DNA of 58,590 nucleotides from Coleofasciculaceae cyanobacterium (GCA_036703275.1 DATNPK010000077.1:1-58590); one strand, 5' to 3'. Numbered from the stretch's first letter, positions 27,978 to 36,733 are shown. Made by a program: numbers and translations. The notes: generated by a model not told the origin, from the sequence alone.

Positions 27978-28028
27978 CTATTTAAGTATGATAAAAGTTA
28001 TTTGATCAATCAAAGTAATCGAGCGTTT

Positions 28029-28616
28029 ATGGTACAAGTTTCTCAGGCAGATCTAATTACAGGAGCGATCGCAGGAAAAGTAGTCAGTTTTCCTACCGAT
28101 ACCGTACCAGCATTAGCCGTAAAACCCGAGTCGGCAAAGCAGATTTATCAGCTAAAGCAGCGTTCTCATGATAAACCATTGATTTTATTAGGAGCATCAA
28201 TTCAAGATTTACTGCCCTATGTGGTTTACACCCGCTCAGAATTGACAGCGTGGCAATCTTTAATCGGTCAATATTTACCTGGTGCGCTTACTTTAGTGCT
28301 ACCCGCCTCTGCCAAAGTTCCTGCGGCAGTTAATCCAACCGAGTCCAACACCGTCGGCATTAGAATTCCCAATCATCCCATTGCACTCAACATATTGCAG
28401 CAAACTGGTGTTTTAGCTACCAGCAGTGCTAATATCTCAGGGCAAAATACTCTGATGACGATGGAAGCAATTGAGCGAGCTTTTCCAGATATTTTGGTGC
28501 TTGATTGGCTAGATTCATCAGCAAGCGGTGCTTTGGCTAGTGGACTTCCTTCTACAGTAGTTTGTTGGCAGAATCAAGGATGGCAAATTTTGCGCCAGGG
28601 AAGTGTAACTATTTAA
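28029..28616 (+). CDS. L-threonylcarbamoyladenylate synthase (TsaC/Sua5/YrdC family)
   Basis: A 195-residue single YrdC domain. SFPTDTVPALAV, the KPLILL strand and the SSANISGQ motif are the conserved nucleotide and threonine-binding blocks. The family makes threonylcarbamoyl-AMP for the t6A37 modification of ANN-decoding tRNAs. It lacks the C-terminal Sua5 domain, so it is TsaC-like in length. I start at ATG 28029; TTG 28002 would add nine residues. It lies 51 nt behind prmC on the same strand, so two translation-related genes are linked here. Confidence 0.9.
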   Translation: MVQVSQADLITGAIAGKVVSFPTDTVPALAVKPESAKQIYQLKQRSHDKPLILLGASIQDLLPYVVYTRSELTAWQSLIGQYLPGALTLVLPASAKVPAAVNPTESNTVGIRIPNHPIALNILQQTGVLATSSANISGQNTLMTMEAIERAFPDILVLDWLDSSASGALASGLPSTVVCWQNQGWQILRQGSVTI

Positions 28617-28820
28617 TTTGAAAGCATAACTGGTTAAATAATCTTAAAATGTTATATTACATTAGTTCCAAGTTACTGAAGCCTGACATCAATCGTTACA
28701 ATATACAATAAAAGTAGTAGTCTAAAACTAAATTGATGGGGTAAAAGCTAACGCAAAAAACAGCAGTAGTTAGCAATGTTTCATGTAATAAACTTTACTT
28801 TGAATCTATTTCTTTGAATT

Positions 28821-29609
28821 ATGAATGAAATTGATGAGCTAAAAGAAGAACTCAAACAGGCGCAGCTTGCTTATCAAATGGCAGCACAAATGAGCCAATT
28901 CAAGGCGGGTTTTTTAGCTAGAACTTCTCATGAACTGCGATCGCCTCTTAGCAGTCTGATTGGTTTGCATCAATTAATTTTGTCAGATTTGTGTGAAAGT
29001 CCCGAAGAACAAAAAGAATTTATTGCTCAGGCTTATCACTCTGCCTTAAAGTTAATGAAGCTGATTGATGAGATTGTTGCTGTTTCTAAAACAGAATATG
29101 GCAGTAATAGTCTACACCTAGAATCGCTTCAGCTTGCAGAAATATTTAGGGAAATCGATCGTCTTACTCATCTTCAGGCTGCTAACCGTAATTTAAAATT
29201 AGAAATCGTCAATCCTGATTCGGAAGTTTATGTTTTTGCCGATCGCTCTCGATTAGTTCAGTTGATTTTTAACCTAATTGACAGTGGCATTTCTTTAATG
29301 AAGAGAGGGACAATTAAACTCTCAACTACTGAAGTGACGCTCGATAGCGTGAAGGTTGAAATCGACTTAGAATGTCCTGCTGTTTTGTGGCAAGAATCAA
29401 CTTCAACTGAACCCAATTTTAATCCGAATGATTTAGCCGAAATTCGCGAATTTTTACAAGAGATTAGCCTGTCAGCCAACATGAAGCTATTATTATCTCA
29501 AACTCTATTAGAAACAATGGGTGGTAGTTTAGAATTATTAGATCTTGGCTATCTCAATAAACAGCAGCCATTAACTCGGATAATATTAACCTGCAAGAGA
29601 AATAATTAA
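28821..29609 (+). CDS. Histidine-kinase-like protein with degenerate ATPase domain
   Basis: A 262-residue soluble protein. A short N-terminal coiled coil (LKEELKQAQLAYQMAAQM) leads into a good HisKA helix with His37 (ARTSHELRSPLSSLIGL). The ATPase half begins normally (SRLVQLIFNLIDSGI) but then lacks the DxGxG and GxGxG boxes; the segment that should hold them reads DLECPAVLWQESTSTEPN. Only LLLSQTLLETMGGSLEL recalls the end of the fold. It therefore probably cannot bind ATP normally and may act as a phosphotransfer or dimerisation partner, or a decoy. No sensor domain and no response regulator adjoin it. Confidence 0.75.
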   Translation: MNEIDELKEELKQAQLAYQMAAQMSQFKAGFLARTSHELRSPLSSLIGLHQLILSDLCESPEEQKEFIAQAYHSALKLMKLIDEIVAVSKTEYGSNSLHLESLQLAEIFREIDRLTHLQAANRNLKLEIVNPDSEVYVFADRSRLVQLIFNLIDSGISLMKRGTIKLSTTEVTLDSVKVEIDLECPAVLWQESTSTEPNFNPNDLAEIREFLQEISLSANMKLLLSQTLLETMGGSLELLDLGYLNKQQPLTRIILTCKRNN

Positions 29610-29757
29610 GTGGCTTTTGGGGAAAATGCCAGAGCAAAAAAAAAGACTGCCAATAATTTTTTGTTAGTTTATTGACAATCTATTTTTTTAATTGTTCGGC
29701 ACAAATTATATTGCCATAAAGTTTGCTTGGAGTAAATTTGCTTTATTTAGGCTCAAA

Positions 29758-29931
29758 TTAATATTGCGACTTGCTCTCTTGAGAACATTCTTGCTCCCAA
29801 CATTTTTTAAATAAAGTAATTTGATATAAGTACCAAAAGTGCCTGACGTTCCAAACAGAATACTGGTGACCAAGCTGCTGATTAAAATATTGCCAAATTA
29901 AATTGGTGGTTAATTTTATTTTTCTATTCAT
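29758..29931 (-). CDS. Small aromatic-rich protein, 57 residues
   Basis: ATG at 29931 is preceded on the minus strand by AAGGA about 10 nt upstream, and the frame runs 57 codons to TAA. The product has four tryptophans and six tyrosines (for example NLIWQYFNQQLGHQYSVWNV and FWYLYQITLF) and two cysteines near a charged C-terminus. It is the only credible gene in the 590-base gap between the kinase-like gene and folB. The family is not recognised. The bias towards aromatics could mean a peripheral membrane or protein-binding peptide. Moderate confidence that it is translated. Confidence 0.5.
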   Translation of the reverse strand: MNRKIKLTTNLIWQYFNQQLGHQYSVWNVRHFWYLYQITLFKKCWEQECSQESKSQY

Positions 29932-30200
29932 CGACCAAGAGTCCTTTATTGATAATTTAAAATGACTTTTAACTTGAGAGAGCGTTGAAAAAATCGACTT
30001 AAATCTAATCGACTAATTAAACGGACGTAGTTTTGAGGCTTCCTGAAAACGTTGACCGCCCGATGATTTTATTTGCCTTCTATTATTAAATTGCCCAATT
30101 AAATTAAATTCTCCTTGGTCGGAAATGCCTAAAATCTAATTTTAAACAACAAAGTATTAAGTATTCCTACGAATTGTCAAACTTGAGTATTTCTGTAGAT

Positions 30201-30560
30201 TTAAGCTAAGCTTCTAGTTATATCCAAAGTAATCCGACCGCTAAACTCAGGAATTGGTGCTGCGGGTTTTGATAGCTTGACACGAACCTGGCTAACCTTG
30301 TCTAAACCTAATATCTGATCCGCGATCGCGCTAGCTAGCTTTTCGACTAAATCAAACTTAGCGGTGGTAATTTGCTGCTTAACAATGGCGATCGCTTCTC
30401 GATAGTCTAAAGTATCTTCTATATTGTCACTTTTGCCCGCAGGTACTAAATCGACCCACAAGGTCAAATCTACCTCAAACCATTGTCCTAGTACTCGCTC
30501 TTCGGGTAAATAGCCCACATATCCGTAAGCGCGAATACCACTAACTTCAATTGAATCCAT
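30201..30560 (-). CDS. folB: Dihydroneopterin aldolase
   Basis: Folate pathway enzyme that splits 7,8-dihydroneopterin to 6-hydroxymethyl-dihydropterin and glycolaldehyde. The 119-residue length is exact. It opens with the conserved IEVSGIRAYGYVGYLPEER, whose glutamate binds the pterin. DTLDYREAIAIVKQ and DLVEKLASAIADQIL follow, and the catalytic lysine lies in VRVKLSKPAAPIP. It forms octameric rings in known relatives. It lies 19 nt downstream of proA on the same strand and is probably co-transcribed with it. Confidence 0.95.
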   Translation of the reverse strand: MDSIEVSGIRAYGYVGYLPEERVLGQWFEVDLTLWVDLVPAGKSDNIEDTLDYREAIAIVKQQITTAKFDLVEKLASAIADQILGLDKVSQVRVKLSKPAAPIPEFSGRITLDITRSLA

Positions 30561-30579
30561 TTTTGATTTTTTTGATTAT

Positions 30580-31884
30580 TTATAAATCCTGGTGCGTGTA
30601 GGGTTTGGCATCTGAACCTGTATAGCTAGCAGCAATATGACCATTCCCAGTCATTTTGTATTTGTAGGTCACTAAACCTTCTAAGCCTACAGGGCCACGG
30701 GGAGGCATTTGCTGGGTACTTATGCCAACTTCTGCGCCAAAGCCATAGCGGAAGCCATCGGCAAAGCGAGTGGAACAATTATGATACACTCCCGCAGCGT
30801 CTACTTGGTTTTGGAAGATATCTGCTGTTTGACTGTCTTCGGTAACGATCGCATCAGTATGTTTTGAGCCATATTGGTTGATATGAGCGATCGCCCTCTC
30901 TAGAGAATCAACAATTTTGATAGCGAGGATTAAATCGCTATATTCAGTTTTCCAATCGTGTTCTTTAGCTGGAGTAGCTGCGATAATTTTCCTGGTTGCT
31001 TCATCTCCTCGCAATTGCACTCCTGCTGTTTCTAAGGCAGTTGCAATCTGAGGCAGAAACTCCTCGGCAATATCCTCATGTACTAATAACGTCTCGATCG
31101 CGTTACAGGCTGCGGGATACTGAGTTTTAGCATCAACGGTAATTTTAATTGCCTTATCTGGATCGGCTGCTCGATCTAAATATAGATGACAAATACCATC
31201 GGCATGACCTAGTACGGGAATACGAGTGTTGTCCTGCACGTATCGGACAAAAGAATTTGAGCCTCTAGGGATAATTAGGTCTACATAGCGATCGAGTTTT
31301 AATAACTGTTTAATTTCTTCTCTGGTAGTCAACAACTGTACCGCAGCGGGATTAACTTTGGTAGACTCTAATGCCTGATGAATCACTTTAGTCAATGCCT
31401 GACAAGAGTTAATCGCTTCTGTGCCACCTTTGAGAATTACCCCATTACCAGACTTAATCGCCAAACTGGTAATTTGAATTAAAGCTTCAGGACGCGCCTC
31501 AAAAATAATGCCTAATACTCCCAATGGGCAAGTAACCCGCTTTAAGATTAATCCTCGATCTAACTCGCGGTGTATTTGATTCACACCGACTGGATCGTCT
31601 AATTTAGCTACATCTCGCACACCAGCGATCGCTGCTTGCAGTTTAGATTCTCCTAACTTTAGTCTGGCATATAGTGCGGGAGCAATATTATTTTTTGATG
31701 CTGCTTTAAGATCGGCTTCGTTGGCAGCAATTAATTCGGTCTTAGCTACTTCTAAAGCTTGCGCTATCGCTTCTAAAGCAGAATTTCTATCTTCTATAGA
31801 TAATACTGCCAGTTTGCCTGCTGCTGCGCGGGTTTGTTGAGCAATTTCGATTAAGAAGGATGATGCTGTTTGAGAGGCTACCAT
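30580..31884 (-). CDS. proA: Gamma-glutamyl phosphate reductase
   Basis: Second step of proline synthesis: NADPH-dependent reduction of glutamyl-5-phosphate to the semialdehyde. The protein has 434 residues from ATG 31884; the frame extends eleven codons further upstream, but homologues begin at [10 protein letters not shown]. Blocks seen: the [17 protein letters not shown] segment, [24 protein letters not shown], and the catalytic cysteine in [16 protein letters not shown]. With putA at 43.9 kb the window holds both a proline-making and a proline-degrading gene. folB follows directly. Confidence 0.96.
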   Translation of the reverse strand: MVASQTASSFLIEIAQQTRAAAGKLAVLSIEDRNSALEAIAQALEVAKTELIAANEADLKAASKNNIAPALYARLKLGESKLQAAIAGVRDVAKLDDPVGVNQIHRELDRGLILKRVTCPLGVLGIIFEARPEALIQITSLAIKSGNGVILKGGTEAINSCQALTKVIHQALESTKVNPAAVQLLTTREEIKQLLKLDRYVDLIIPRGSNSFVRYVQDNTRIPVLGHADGICHLYLDRAADPDKAIKITVDAKTQYPAACNAIETLLVHEDIAEEFLPQIATALETAGVQLRGDEATRKIIAATPAKEHDWKTEYSDLILAIKIVDSLERAIAHINQYGSKHTDAIVTEDSQTADIFQNQVDAAGVYHNCSTRFADGFRYGFGAEVGISTQQMPPRGPVGLEGLVTYKYKMTGNGHIAASYTGSDAKPYTHQDL

Positions 31885-32137
31885 TATCGCTGCTAATTTA
31901 TAGTACGAGTTTACCAAGAATACAGTTTATAGCTATTAGCTAGTCGGTTGGTCAGCGCGATCGCACTTGCCAACAAAAATTTTAATCTTGTTGAATTTCA
32001 CTAACAACCTTTAAACAAGAATGTATAATCAATTTTTTAACCCAACCTACGAGAATTTTTGAGCTAGCTTAATATAAGAAGTATCAACAATTTTAACGGA
32101 TGGAGTTAATCGAAGAGTACAAATTTTTTTGCGCTAA

Positions 32138-32908
32138 TCAATTAAATTCCAGTAACGCTCTTTGATTTAACGCTTGAATCGGTCTGGCATTATTGCCAAT
32201 CACTTCTAGAAAACGAGCAATTTGCCATTTTGATACTGATATTGGTTGCTTCAAAACCAGCCAGGTAACAATTTCTGAACAGGGAGGAGTGGTAAGAGAA
32301 CCTAGATAGCGATAGTATCGATCGCTGTTTTTAGGCAGCAACTGGAGAGCATTAATCACCAAGTCTGACACTTGAGCTTCTCGATCAGCTAAATTATCGG
32401 CAACGGAAATTTTTTGCCAGATAGTGTCTAAAGCTGGATTAATTGCACCTTCAGACATTAACACAGCCAAGACAACTAAATCACCTGTAGCTAAATTCTG
32501 ATGTACAAAATGCGCCTCCATCGCAAACGGCTTGCCTAATACTAGATGCTCACTAGGTTGATGAAAATGAAACTGCAACAGTTCGTATACTTGACCATCT
32601 AAAGTTAAATTACTTCCTGGCTGATAGTTAACTCTAATAGTGCGACCGTTGTTGACAATTGCCAAAGGCGTATCTTGATAATTAAGTTCTAAGTTCCCCA
32701 CAGCGGCAGTTACTCCAGATTCTAGATTAATTGGTGATTGAGCTTGACCTGAACTGCAAACCGCAAACTCCGAATCGAGTTCTCCCCAAAAGTCTGTCCC
32801 CGTTTCTCCCGTGTAACTCCAGGTACTAGCCCGCGCCCTGTCTGAAGGTAAATAGTTCAAGGCGATCGCTTCTACCAGCAAAAATTTTAATAAACCTCTT
32901 CGCTTCAT
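32138..32908 (-). CDS. Alpha-type carbonic anhydrase, exported
   Basis: A 256-residue alpha-carbonic anhydrase interconverting CO2 and bicarbonate. The zinc ligands are the two histidines of QFHFHQPSEH and the third in AHFVHQN. The disulfide pair is AVCSSGQ and TTPPCSEIV. GSLTTPPCSE is the substrate-pocket motif. The N-terminus (KRRGLLKFLLVEAIAL) has a twin-arginine-like pair before a hydrophobic stretch, so export by Tat is plausible but not certain. ATG 32908 lies 4 nt after the stop of the FAD oxidase gene, indicating translational coupling. Periplasmic alpha-CA (EcaA) is known from other cyanobacteria. Confidence 0.93.
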   Translation of the reverse strand: MKRRGLLKFLLVEAIALNYLPSDRARASTWSYTGETGTDFWGELDSEFAVCSSGQAQSPINLESGVTAAVGNLELNYQDTPLAIVNNGRTIRVNYQPGSNLTLDGQVYELLQFHFHQPSEHLVLGKPFAMEAHFVHQNLATGDLVVLAVLMSEGAINPALDTIWQKISVADNLADREAQVSDLVINALQLLPKNSDRYYRYLGSLTTPPCSEIVTWLVLKQPISVSKWQIARFLEVIGNNARPIQALNQRALLEFN

Positions 32909-32912
32909 CAAT

Positions 32913-34019
32913 CTAAATTGTCTTTTTCCTGGTTAAAATCTGAGCGACTTCTATAGCTGTTGCAGGAGCGAGTAAGACACCGTTACGATAGTGTGCCGTA
33001 GCTAGCAAAACATTACTATAGCCAGATAGGTTTTCAATGATTGGGGCGGAAATGCCTTCAGGACGAGGTCGTTTACCAGACCAAGTTTCTAACACAGTTG
33101 CGGTTTTTAAATCTGGACAAAAAGCGATCGCACCCTGGATCACTTTCTTTAATAATTCAGCATCAGCAATACTTTCTCCTGTTTCGGTGGGAAATTCTAC
33201 CGTTGCACCCAGCCAATATGCTCGATCGCCTAAAGGTACGAGATGAATATCATTACCTGTAATTACGGGTTGAAAATTTGGATTACCCAAAGAGCGATCC
33301 AACCTAAGTTTAATCGCCTGTCCTAATACAGGACGGATCGCAATAGTTTGCTGTAAAGATTTAGTTAAAGGAGTTGAACCCAAACCTGCGGCAATAATTA
33401 GCTGTTCGACTTCAATTTTGCCAATAGTGGTTGCTATTTGCTGACAGGTTGATAGTTCATGATCTGAGTGAGTAGTAAAATCCTTTACCTCTACTCCAAA
33501 GTGAAACTTAACTCCGTTAGCTGTGGCAGCAGCGACGAGAGCTTTAGTAAGTTCAACAGGATTAACTTGTGCATCCTGGGGAGAATATACAGCACCAATA
33601 ATTTGCTCGCTGACTAGATGAGGGCATTGCTGACTAACGTAAGTGCGATCGCCTATTTCTAGTTTCCAGCCTGACAAAGCGCGAAATTCCTGTAGCTTTT
33701 GCCATTTTTCTAAATCATCTCCCCTAAACAACAGTTTAAAGATTCCCTGACGATTTACAGAAATATTCAGCCCTGTTTTAGCTTCAAGTTCAGAAATTAA
33801 AGTTGGATAGCGTTTCAAACTCGTAGCACGAAACCGCCAAGCCCTGCCTTTTTTCTTATGGCTAATTGCCCCCATCAATACTCCCAAAGCTGCCCTAGTT
33901 GAACCAGAAGCAGGAGTATTTTTTTCAACTACGGTAATATCTAACCCTGAAACCAGGCTAAGTTCATAGGCGATCGCTGCGCCGACAACCCCACAGCCAA
34001 TAATGACAATTTTGCTCAT
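32913..34019 (-). CDS. FAD-dependent amino-acid oxidase (ThiO/glycine oxidase-like)
   Basis: A 368-residue DAO-family protein. It opens with the FAD dinucleotide motif IVIIGCGVVGAAIAYEL and the ribose-binding glutamate of TVVEKN. STRAALGVLMG follows, and PVLGQAIKLRLD and YRNGVLLAPATA are the later FAD and substrate blocks. It most resembles glycine oxidases such as ThiO, which make dehydroglycine for thiamine synthesis, but no thiamine gene adjoins it, so other D- or secondary amino acids are possible. The carbonic anhydrase gene begins 4 nt after its stop, an unusual pairing. Confidence 0.8.
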   Translation of the reverse strand: MSKIVIIGCGVVGAAIAYELSLVSGLDITVVEKNTPASGSTRAALGVLMGAISHKKKGRAWRFRATSLKRYPTLISELEAKTGLNISVNRQGIFKLLFRGDDLEKWQKLQEFRALSGWKLEIGDRTYVSQQCPHLVSEQIIGAVYSPQDAQVNPVELTKALVAAATANGVKFHFGVEVKDFTTHSDHELSTCQQIATTIGKIEVEQLIIAAGLGSTPLTKSLQQTIAIRPVLGQAIKLRLDRSLGNPNFQPVITGNDIHLVPLGDRAYWLGATVEFPTETGESIADAELLKKVIQGAIAFCPDLKTATVLETWSGKRPRPEGISAPIIENLSGYSNVLLATAHYRNGVLLAPATAIEVAQILTRKKTI

Positions 34020-34110
34020 CTTATACCAATTCTCTTGTATTAGCTGGACAGATAAATAACACTCGTAGCGCGATCAATCATCCGTGTTCATCTGTGTTCA
34101 TCTGACGGGA

Positions 34111-34137
34111 ATCATGCACGGGCATATCCTTTAGGGG
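34111..34137. repeat. Copy of a dispersed palindromic repeat (short)
   Basis: ATCATGCACGGGCATATCCTTTAGGGG, of which TCATGCACGGGCATAT and ATCCTTTAGGG recur at 35.9, 48.7 and 49.5 kb. This copy is short and lies upstream of the FAD oxidase gene, downstream of psbQ. Confidence 0.6.
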
Positions 34138-34207
34138 ACTTTTATACAGCAAAATCTCAGACAGATCGGTCTACGACTAAATCTTTGATTACTTTTGCTC
34201 AATAATA

Positions 34208-34233
34208 TTAATTATCAACCTGTTGATAATTAA
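34208..34233. repeat. Perfect AT-rich palindrome behind psbQ
   Basis: TTAATTATCAAC / GTTGATAATTAA, 12-bp arms separated by CT. It lies just beyond the psbQ terminator and may act as a second hairpin. Confidence 0.5.
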
Positions 34234-34235
34234 TT

Positions 34236-34260
34236 AAAAAAGACTTGGCAGTGCCAAGCC
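34236..34260 (-). terminator. Intrinsic terminator of psbQ
   Basis: On the minus strand GGCTTGGC / GCCAAGTC (one G-U pair) around ACT is followed by six T. It starts 30 nt beyond the psbQ stop. Confidence 0.8.
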
Positions 34261-34290
34261 TCTATAGCTGATGATTAGTGCCAATCCACC

Positions 34291-34854
34291 TTAAGCATTA
34301 CCATCAAAATCAGGAGTAATTTTATCTACGGTTTCTTTAACTTCATCTTTTACACCTTCAAATACATTTTCTGCTGATTCCATTGCGGCTTCAGCTTGAT
34401 TGACCGACTCTTTAGTCTGAGGAATTAAACTAGCGTAAGCATCCAGATCGGAGACGACTTCCTTATACTGATTAATTGCTACAGTGTAGTTTTTCTCGCT
34501 GACAGCAGCATCAATATTTTCAAAATGTTTGAAGATATCTTTAGCGACATTTAAAGCAGGCTCTTGTTCATCTGGAAGCAAAGCATTAGATAAATAAGTC
34601 AAGTCCCTTCTGATCGAACCAAGAGGCCCATGTAAAAAAGAATTGGCATTAGCCCAATCTTCGTTCGCAATCGACTCACCCAGTTCGGGAATTCTCTGAC
34701 GGGCTACGTCTAAAGGAATACTATAAGTTCTGATTGTTTGAAGTTTTTCGGGGGTATAGGTTGGTGGCGCAGACACACTAGGCCCACCACAGCTAATTAA
34801 AAGGGTTGTAGCTAAAACTAATATTAAAGATAGAATAGGACGAAAAATTTTCAT
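34291..34854 (-). CDS. psbQ: Photosystem II lipoprotein CyanoQ (PsbQ)
   Basis: Lumenal extrinsic subunit that stabilises the oxygen-evolving complex. The 187-residue precursor has a lipoprotein signal (ILSLILVLATTLLISCG; lipobox LISC), so the mature protein is anchored by lipid to the thylakoid lumenal face. The mature part is a four-helix bundle: YSIPLDVARQRIPELGESIAN, WANANSFLHGPLGSIRRDLTY, ALNVAKDIFKHFENIDAA and AINQYKEVVSDLDAYASLIP match CyanoQ. After these it carries an acidic, alanine/glutamate-rich tail of about 35 residues. ATG 34854 is preferred to TTG 34863. Confidence 0.9.
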   Translation of the reverse strand: MKIFRPILSLILVLATTLLISCGGPSVSAPPTYTPEKLQTIRTYSIPLDVARQRIPELGESIANEDWANANSFLHGPLGSIRRDLTYLSNALLPDEQEPALNVAKDIFKHFENIDAAVSEKNYTVAINQYKEVVSDLDAYASLIPQTKESVNQAEAAMESAENVFEGVKDEVKETVDKITPDFDGNA

Positions 34855-34950
34855 TTTACTCAAAACTGACTTTGTTACTTCAGTTTAATTTTCTCAGAAA
34901 ACCTGACATCATGACATCTTCCTGAGACTTGTTCGTCTTTACGACCCAGG

Positions 34951-35793
34951 TTAAAAAATTTTACGCCGAAAAAATTGCACTATTTCTTTAGCAATATCTG
35001 AGGCCCAGTGTTCTTGAGGATAATGTTTGGCTTGAGCTAATTCAACCAAAGTAATATCTGAGTTAGCTGCTGCTAACTTTTTGGCATCAGCAACATTTAA
35101 CCACTTATCCTCTACACCCCAAATAATTAAAGTAGGTTTTGCCCACTGACTTAAACCAGCTTCAATTTCTTTGGTTGTTGTCTTTAACTGTAATTTTTTG
35201 GCGATCGCCATTAAGGCTCTACCTACATCCGAACTTTGTAAAAAAGGTTTACGCAAAACGTTTAAATCTTTATCGGCAACCACAAAACCACTGCCCTTTT
35301 CGATATTGCGATCGACTAATAGAGGATCTTGAGTCATCATGTCCCCTACCAAAGGAAAGGTAAACTGTTTCATTGACCAAGGAAGTTTGGCATTGTCTGA
35401 AATCGGGGTATTGAGAATAATTAATCCTTCGATGCGATCGGGATTTTGTAGGGCATACTGTATCCCTACTGAACCCAGAAATCCTTGGACTACTAGGTAA
35501 TATTTTTCTAACTTTAGCGCAGTAATTAATTCGTCTAACTCTTTGATAAATGCTTCAGGAGTATAGGCAAAATCTCGCTGATTAGGTTTATCGGAAAATC
35601 CGCAGCCAATCCAGTCTGGGGCAATACTAGGAATTTCTGACTCAGCTAAAAAAGACATTAATTTTTGCCAAGTATAGCTATGGGAAGGTAAGCCATGTAA
35701 AAAGAGAACAGGAGTACGCTCACTCTCTACTTCAGTCTGACGATAAAACCACTCGAACTTACCAACCTGGATTTTATTTGTTTTAATCGACAT
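34951..35793 (-). CDS. Alpha/beta-hydrolase-fold protein lacking the nucleophile
   Basis: A 280-residue protein of the haloalkane dehalogenase/epoxide hydrolase type. LFLHGLPSHSYTW is the oxyanion region, and APDWIGCGFSDKP is also typical. The nucleophile elbow, LVVQDWGG in dehalogenases, reads LVVQGFLG (residues 100-107), so the nucleophilic aspartate is a glycine (104). Acid (WGVEDKWL) and histidine (AKHYPQEH) positions look preserved. I recall plant and cyanobacterial relatives sharing this altered elbow, which would suggest a conserved non-hydrolase role. ATG 35793. It stands alone, 87 nt upstream of psbQ on the same strand. Confidence 0.75.
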   Translation of the reverse strand: MSIKTNKIQVGKFEWFYRQTEVESERTPVLFLHGLPSHSYTWQKLMSFLAESEIPSIAPDWIGCGFSDKPNQRDFAYTPEAFIKELDELITALKLEKYYLVVQGFLGSVGIQYALQNPDRIEGLIILNTPISDNAKLPWSMKQFTFPLVGDMMTQDPLLVDRNIEKGSGFVVADKDLNVLRKPFLQSSDVGRALMAIAKKLQLKTTTKEIEAGLSQWAKPTLIIWGVEDKWLNVADAKKLAAANSDITLVELAQAKHYPQEHWASDIAKEIVQFFRRKIF

Positions 35794-35854
35794 TTATTTT
35801 TTATGTTTGTTAACTCATTAAAAGGTTTAGTTGGGTTTCACGCTTTGTTCTAAC

Positions 35855-35976
35855 GCCACTTGCTACAACGGAGGATACCTCCACGACGCGTTTGCCCGTG
35901 CATGACTAACTTCGTGTCCTAAAGGATACCGCTCCGCATATCCTTTAGGGCATATCCTTTAGGGCAACGCAGTGGC
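35855..35976. repeat. Dispersed palindromic repeat, full-size copy
   Basis: About 122 bases bounded by GCCACT and AGTGGC. Inside are the shared modules GCCCGTGCATGA, TCCTAAAGGATACCGCTCCGC and two tandem copies of GCATATCCTTTAGGGC. The 3' boundary overlaps the GTG start of the acetyltransferase at 35972. Confidence 0.7.
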
Positions 35977-36427
35977 TTCCCAATCTACCAATCTTATTAC
36001 TTTTGAGAAATTGTATTATACTCTTCGCCAAGCTACCGTCAAAGATATCGAAATACTCGATCGCATTCATGCTGAAAACATGAAGGGTTATGTTGAACAA
36101 GTTTACCCTTGGAATCCTACTTTATTTCGCGACTCTTTTAGCTCACAGGATTATCAAATAATTGAGCTAAGAAATTTTCCAATTGGTTTTATTAAAGTTG
36201 TGGTTACTACCGAAATCTATTTAGCAGAAATTCAAATAGACCGTCATTATCAAAATCAAGGTATTGGTACGAGTTTGATTGCCTCGATTATCAAGCGATC
36301 GCAACTGAATAATCAAAAATTATGGCTCAAGGTTCTTAAAGTAAATCCCGCTGAAAGGTTGTATGAAAGATTGGGATTTAACGTATTTGAAGAAACATCT
36401 ACTCACAAAATGATGAGGTTAAACTAA
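35972..36427 (+). CDS. GNAT-family N-acetyltransferase
   Basis: A 151-residue acetyltransferase fold. LRQATVKDIEILDRIHAEN opens the domain, QIDRHYQNQGIGTSLIASII is motif A (acetyl-CoA pyrophosphate loop Q-x-x-G-I-G), and NPAERLYERLGF is motif B. The substrate is unknown. The only plausible start, GTG at 35972, sits in the terminal repeat of a dispersed palindrome. The native start has probably been replaced by repeat DNA, or TTG near 36008 is used. It overlaps no other gene and has no operon partner. Confidence 0.78.
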   Translation: MASQSTNLITFEKLYYTLRQATVKDIEILDRIHAENMKGYVEQVYPWNPTLFRDSFSSQDYQIIELRNFPIGFIKVVVTTEIYLAEIQIDRHYQNQGIGTSLIASIIKRSQLNNQKLWLKVLKVNPAERLYERLGFNVFEETSTHKMMRLN

Positions 36428-36484
36428 AAATATTTTTTAATAATAATTTGATACTGAATTTACCATTTCTATGGTCAAATAATT

Positions 36485-36733
36485 TTGAAAGCGTATAAAC
36501 TCATCAATATTCAACTAAAATCAAAACAAGAAAAATTTATTCAAGACAAGATTGCTAGTAGTGTATACAATAACGCTGATGATGTAATTACATAAGCTTT
36601 TAAGCTTTTAAAAGCAAAAGAAGGAACAATAAAAGAACTGCAAGACAAAATTGCTGTTGGAAAACAACTAGCTAACGGACAATTAACTGATGGTGAACAG
36701 GTTTTTAATCGTCTACAAGAGAAGATTAAACAA
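36485..36733 (+). pseudogene. Broken ParD-type antitoxin gene
   Basis: The frame from TTG 36485 reads INIQLKSKQEKFIQDKIASS and NNADDVIT, a stop (TAA 36593-36595), then AFKLLKAKEGTIKELQDKIA, QLTDGEQVFNRLQEK. This is the ribbon-helix-helix and tail of a ParD/CopG-like antitoxin with one nonsense codon. Its end runs into the convergent GlnT gene. No ParE toxin gene is adjacent, so the module has been lost. Confidence 0.75.
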
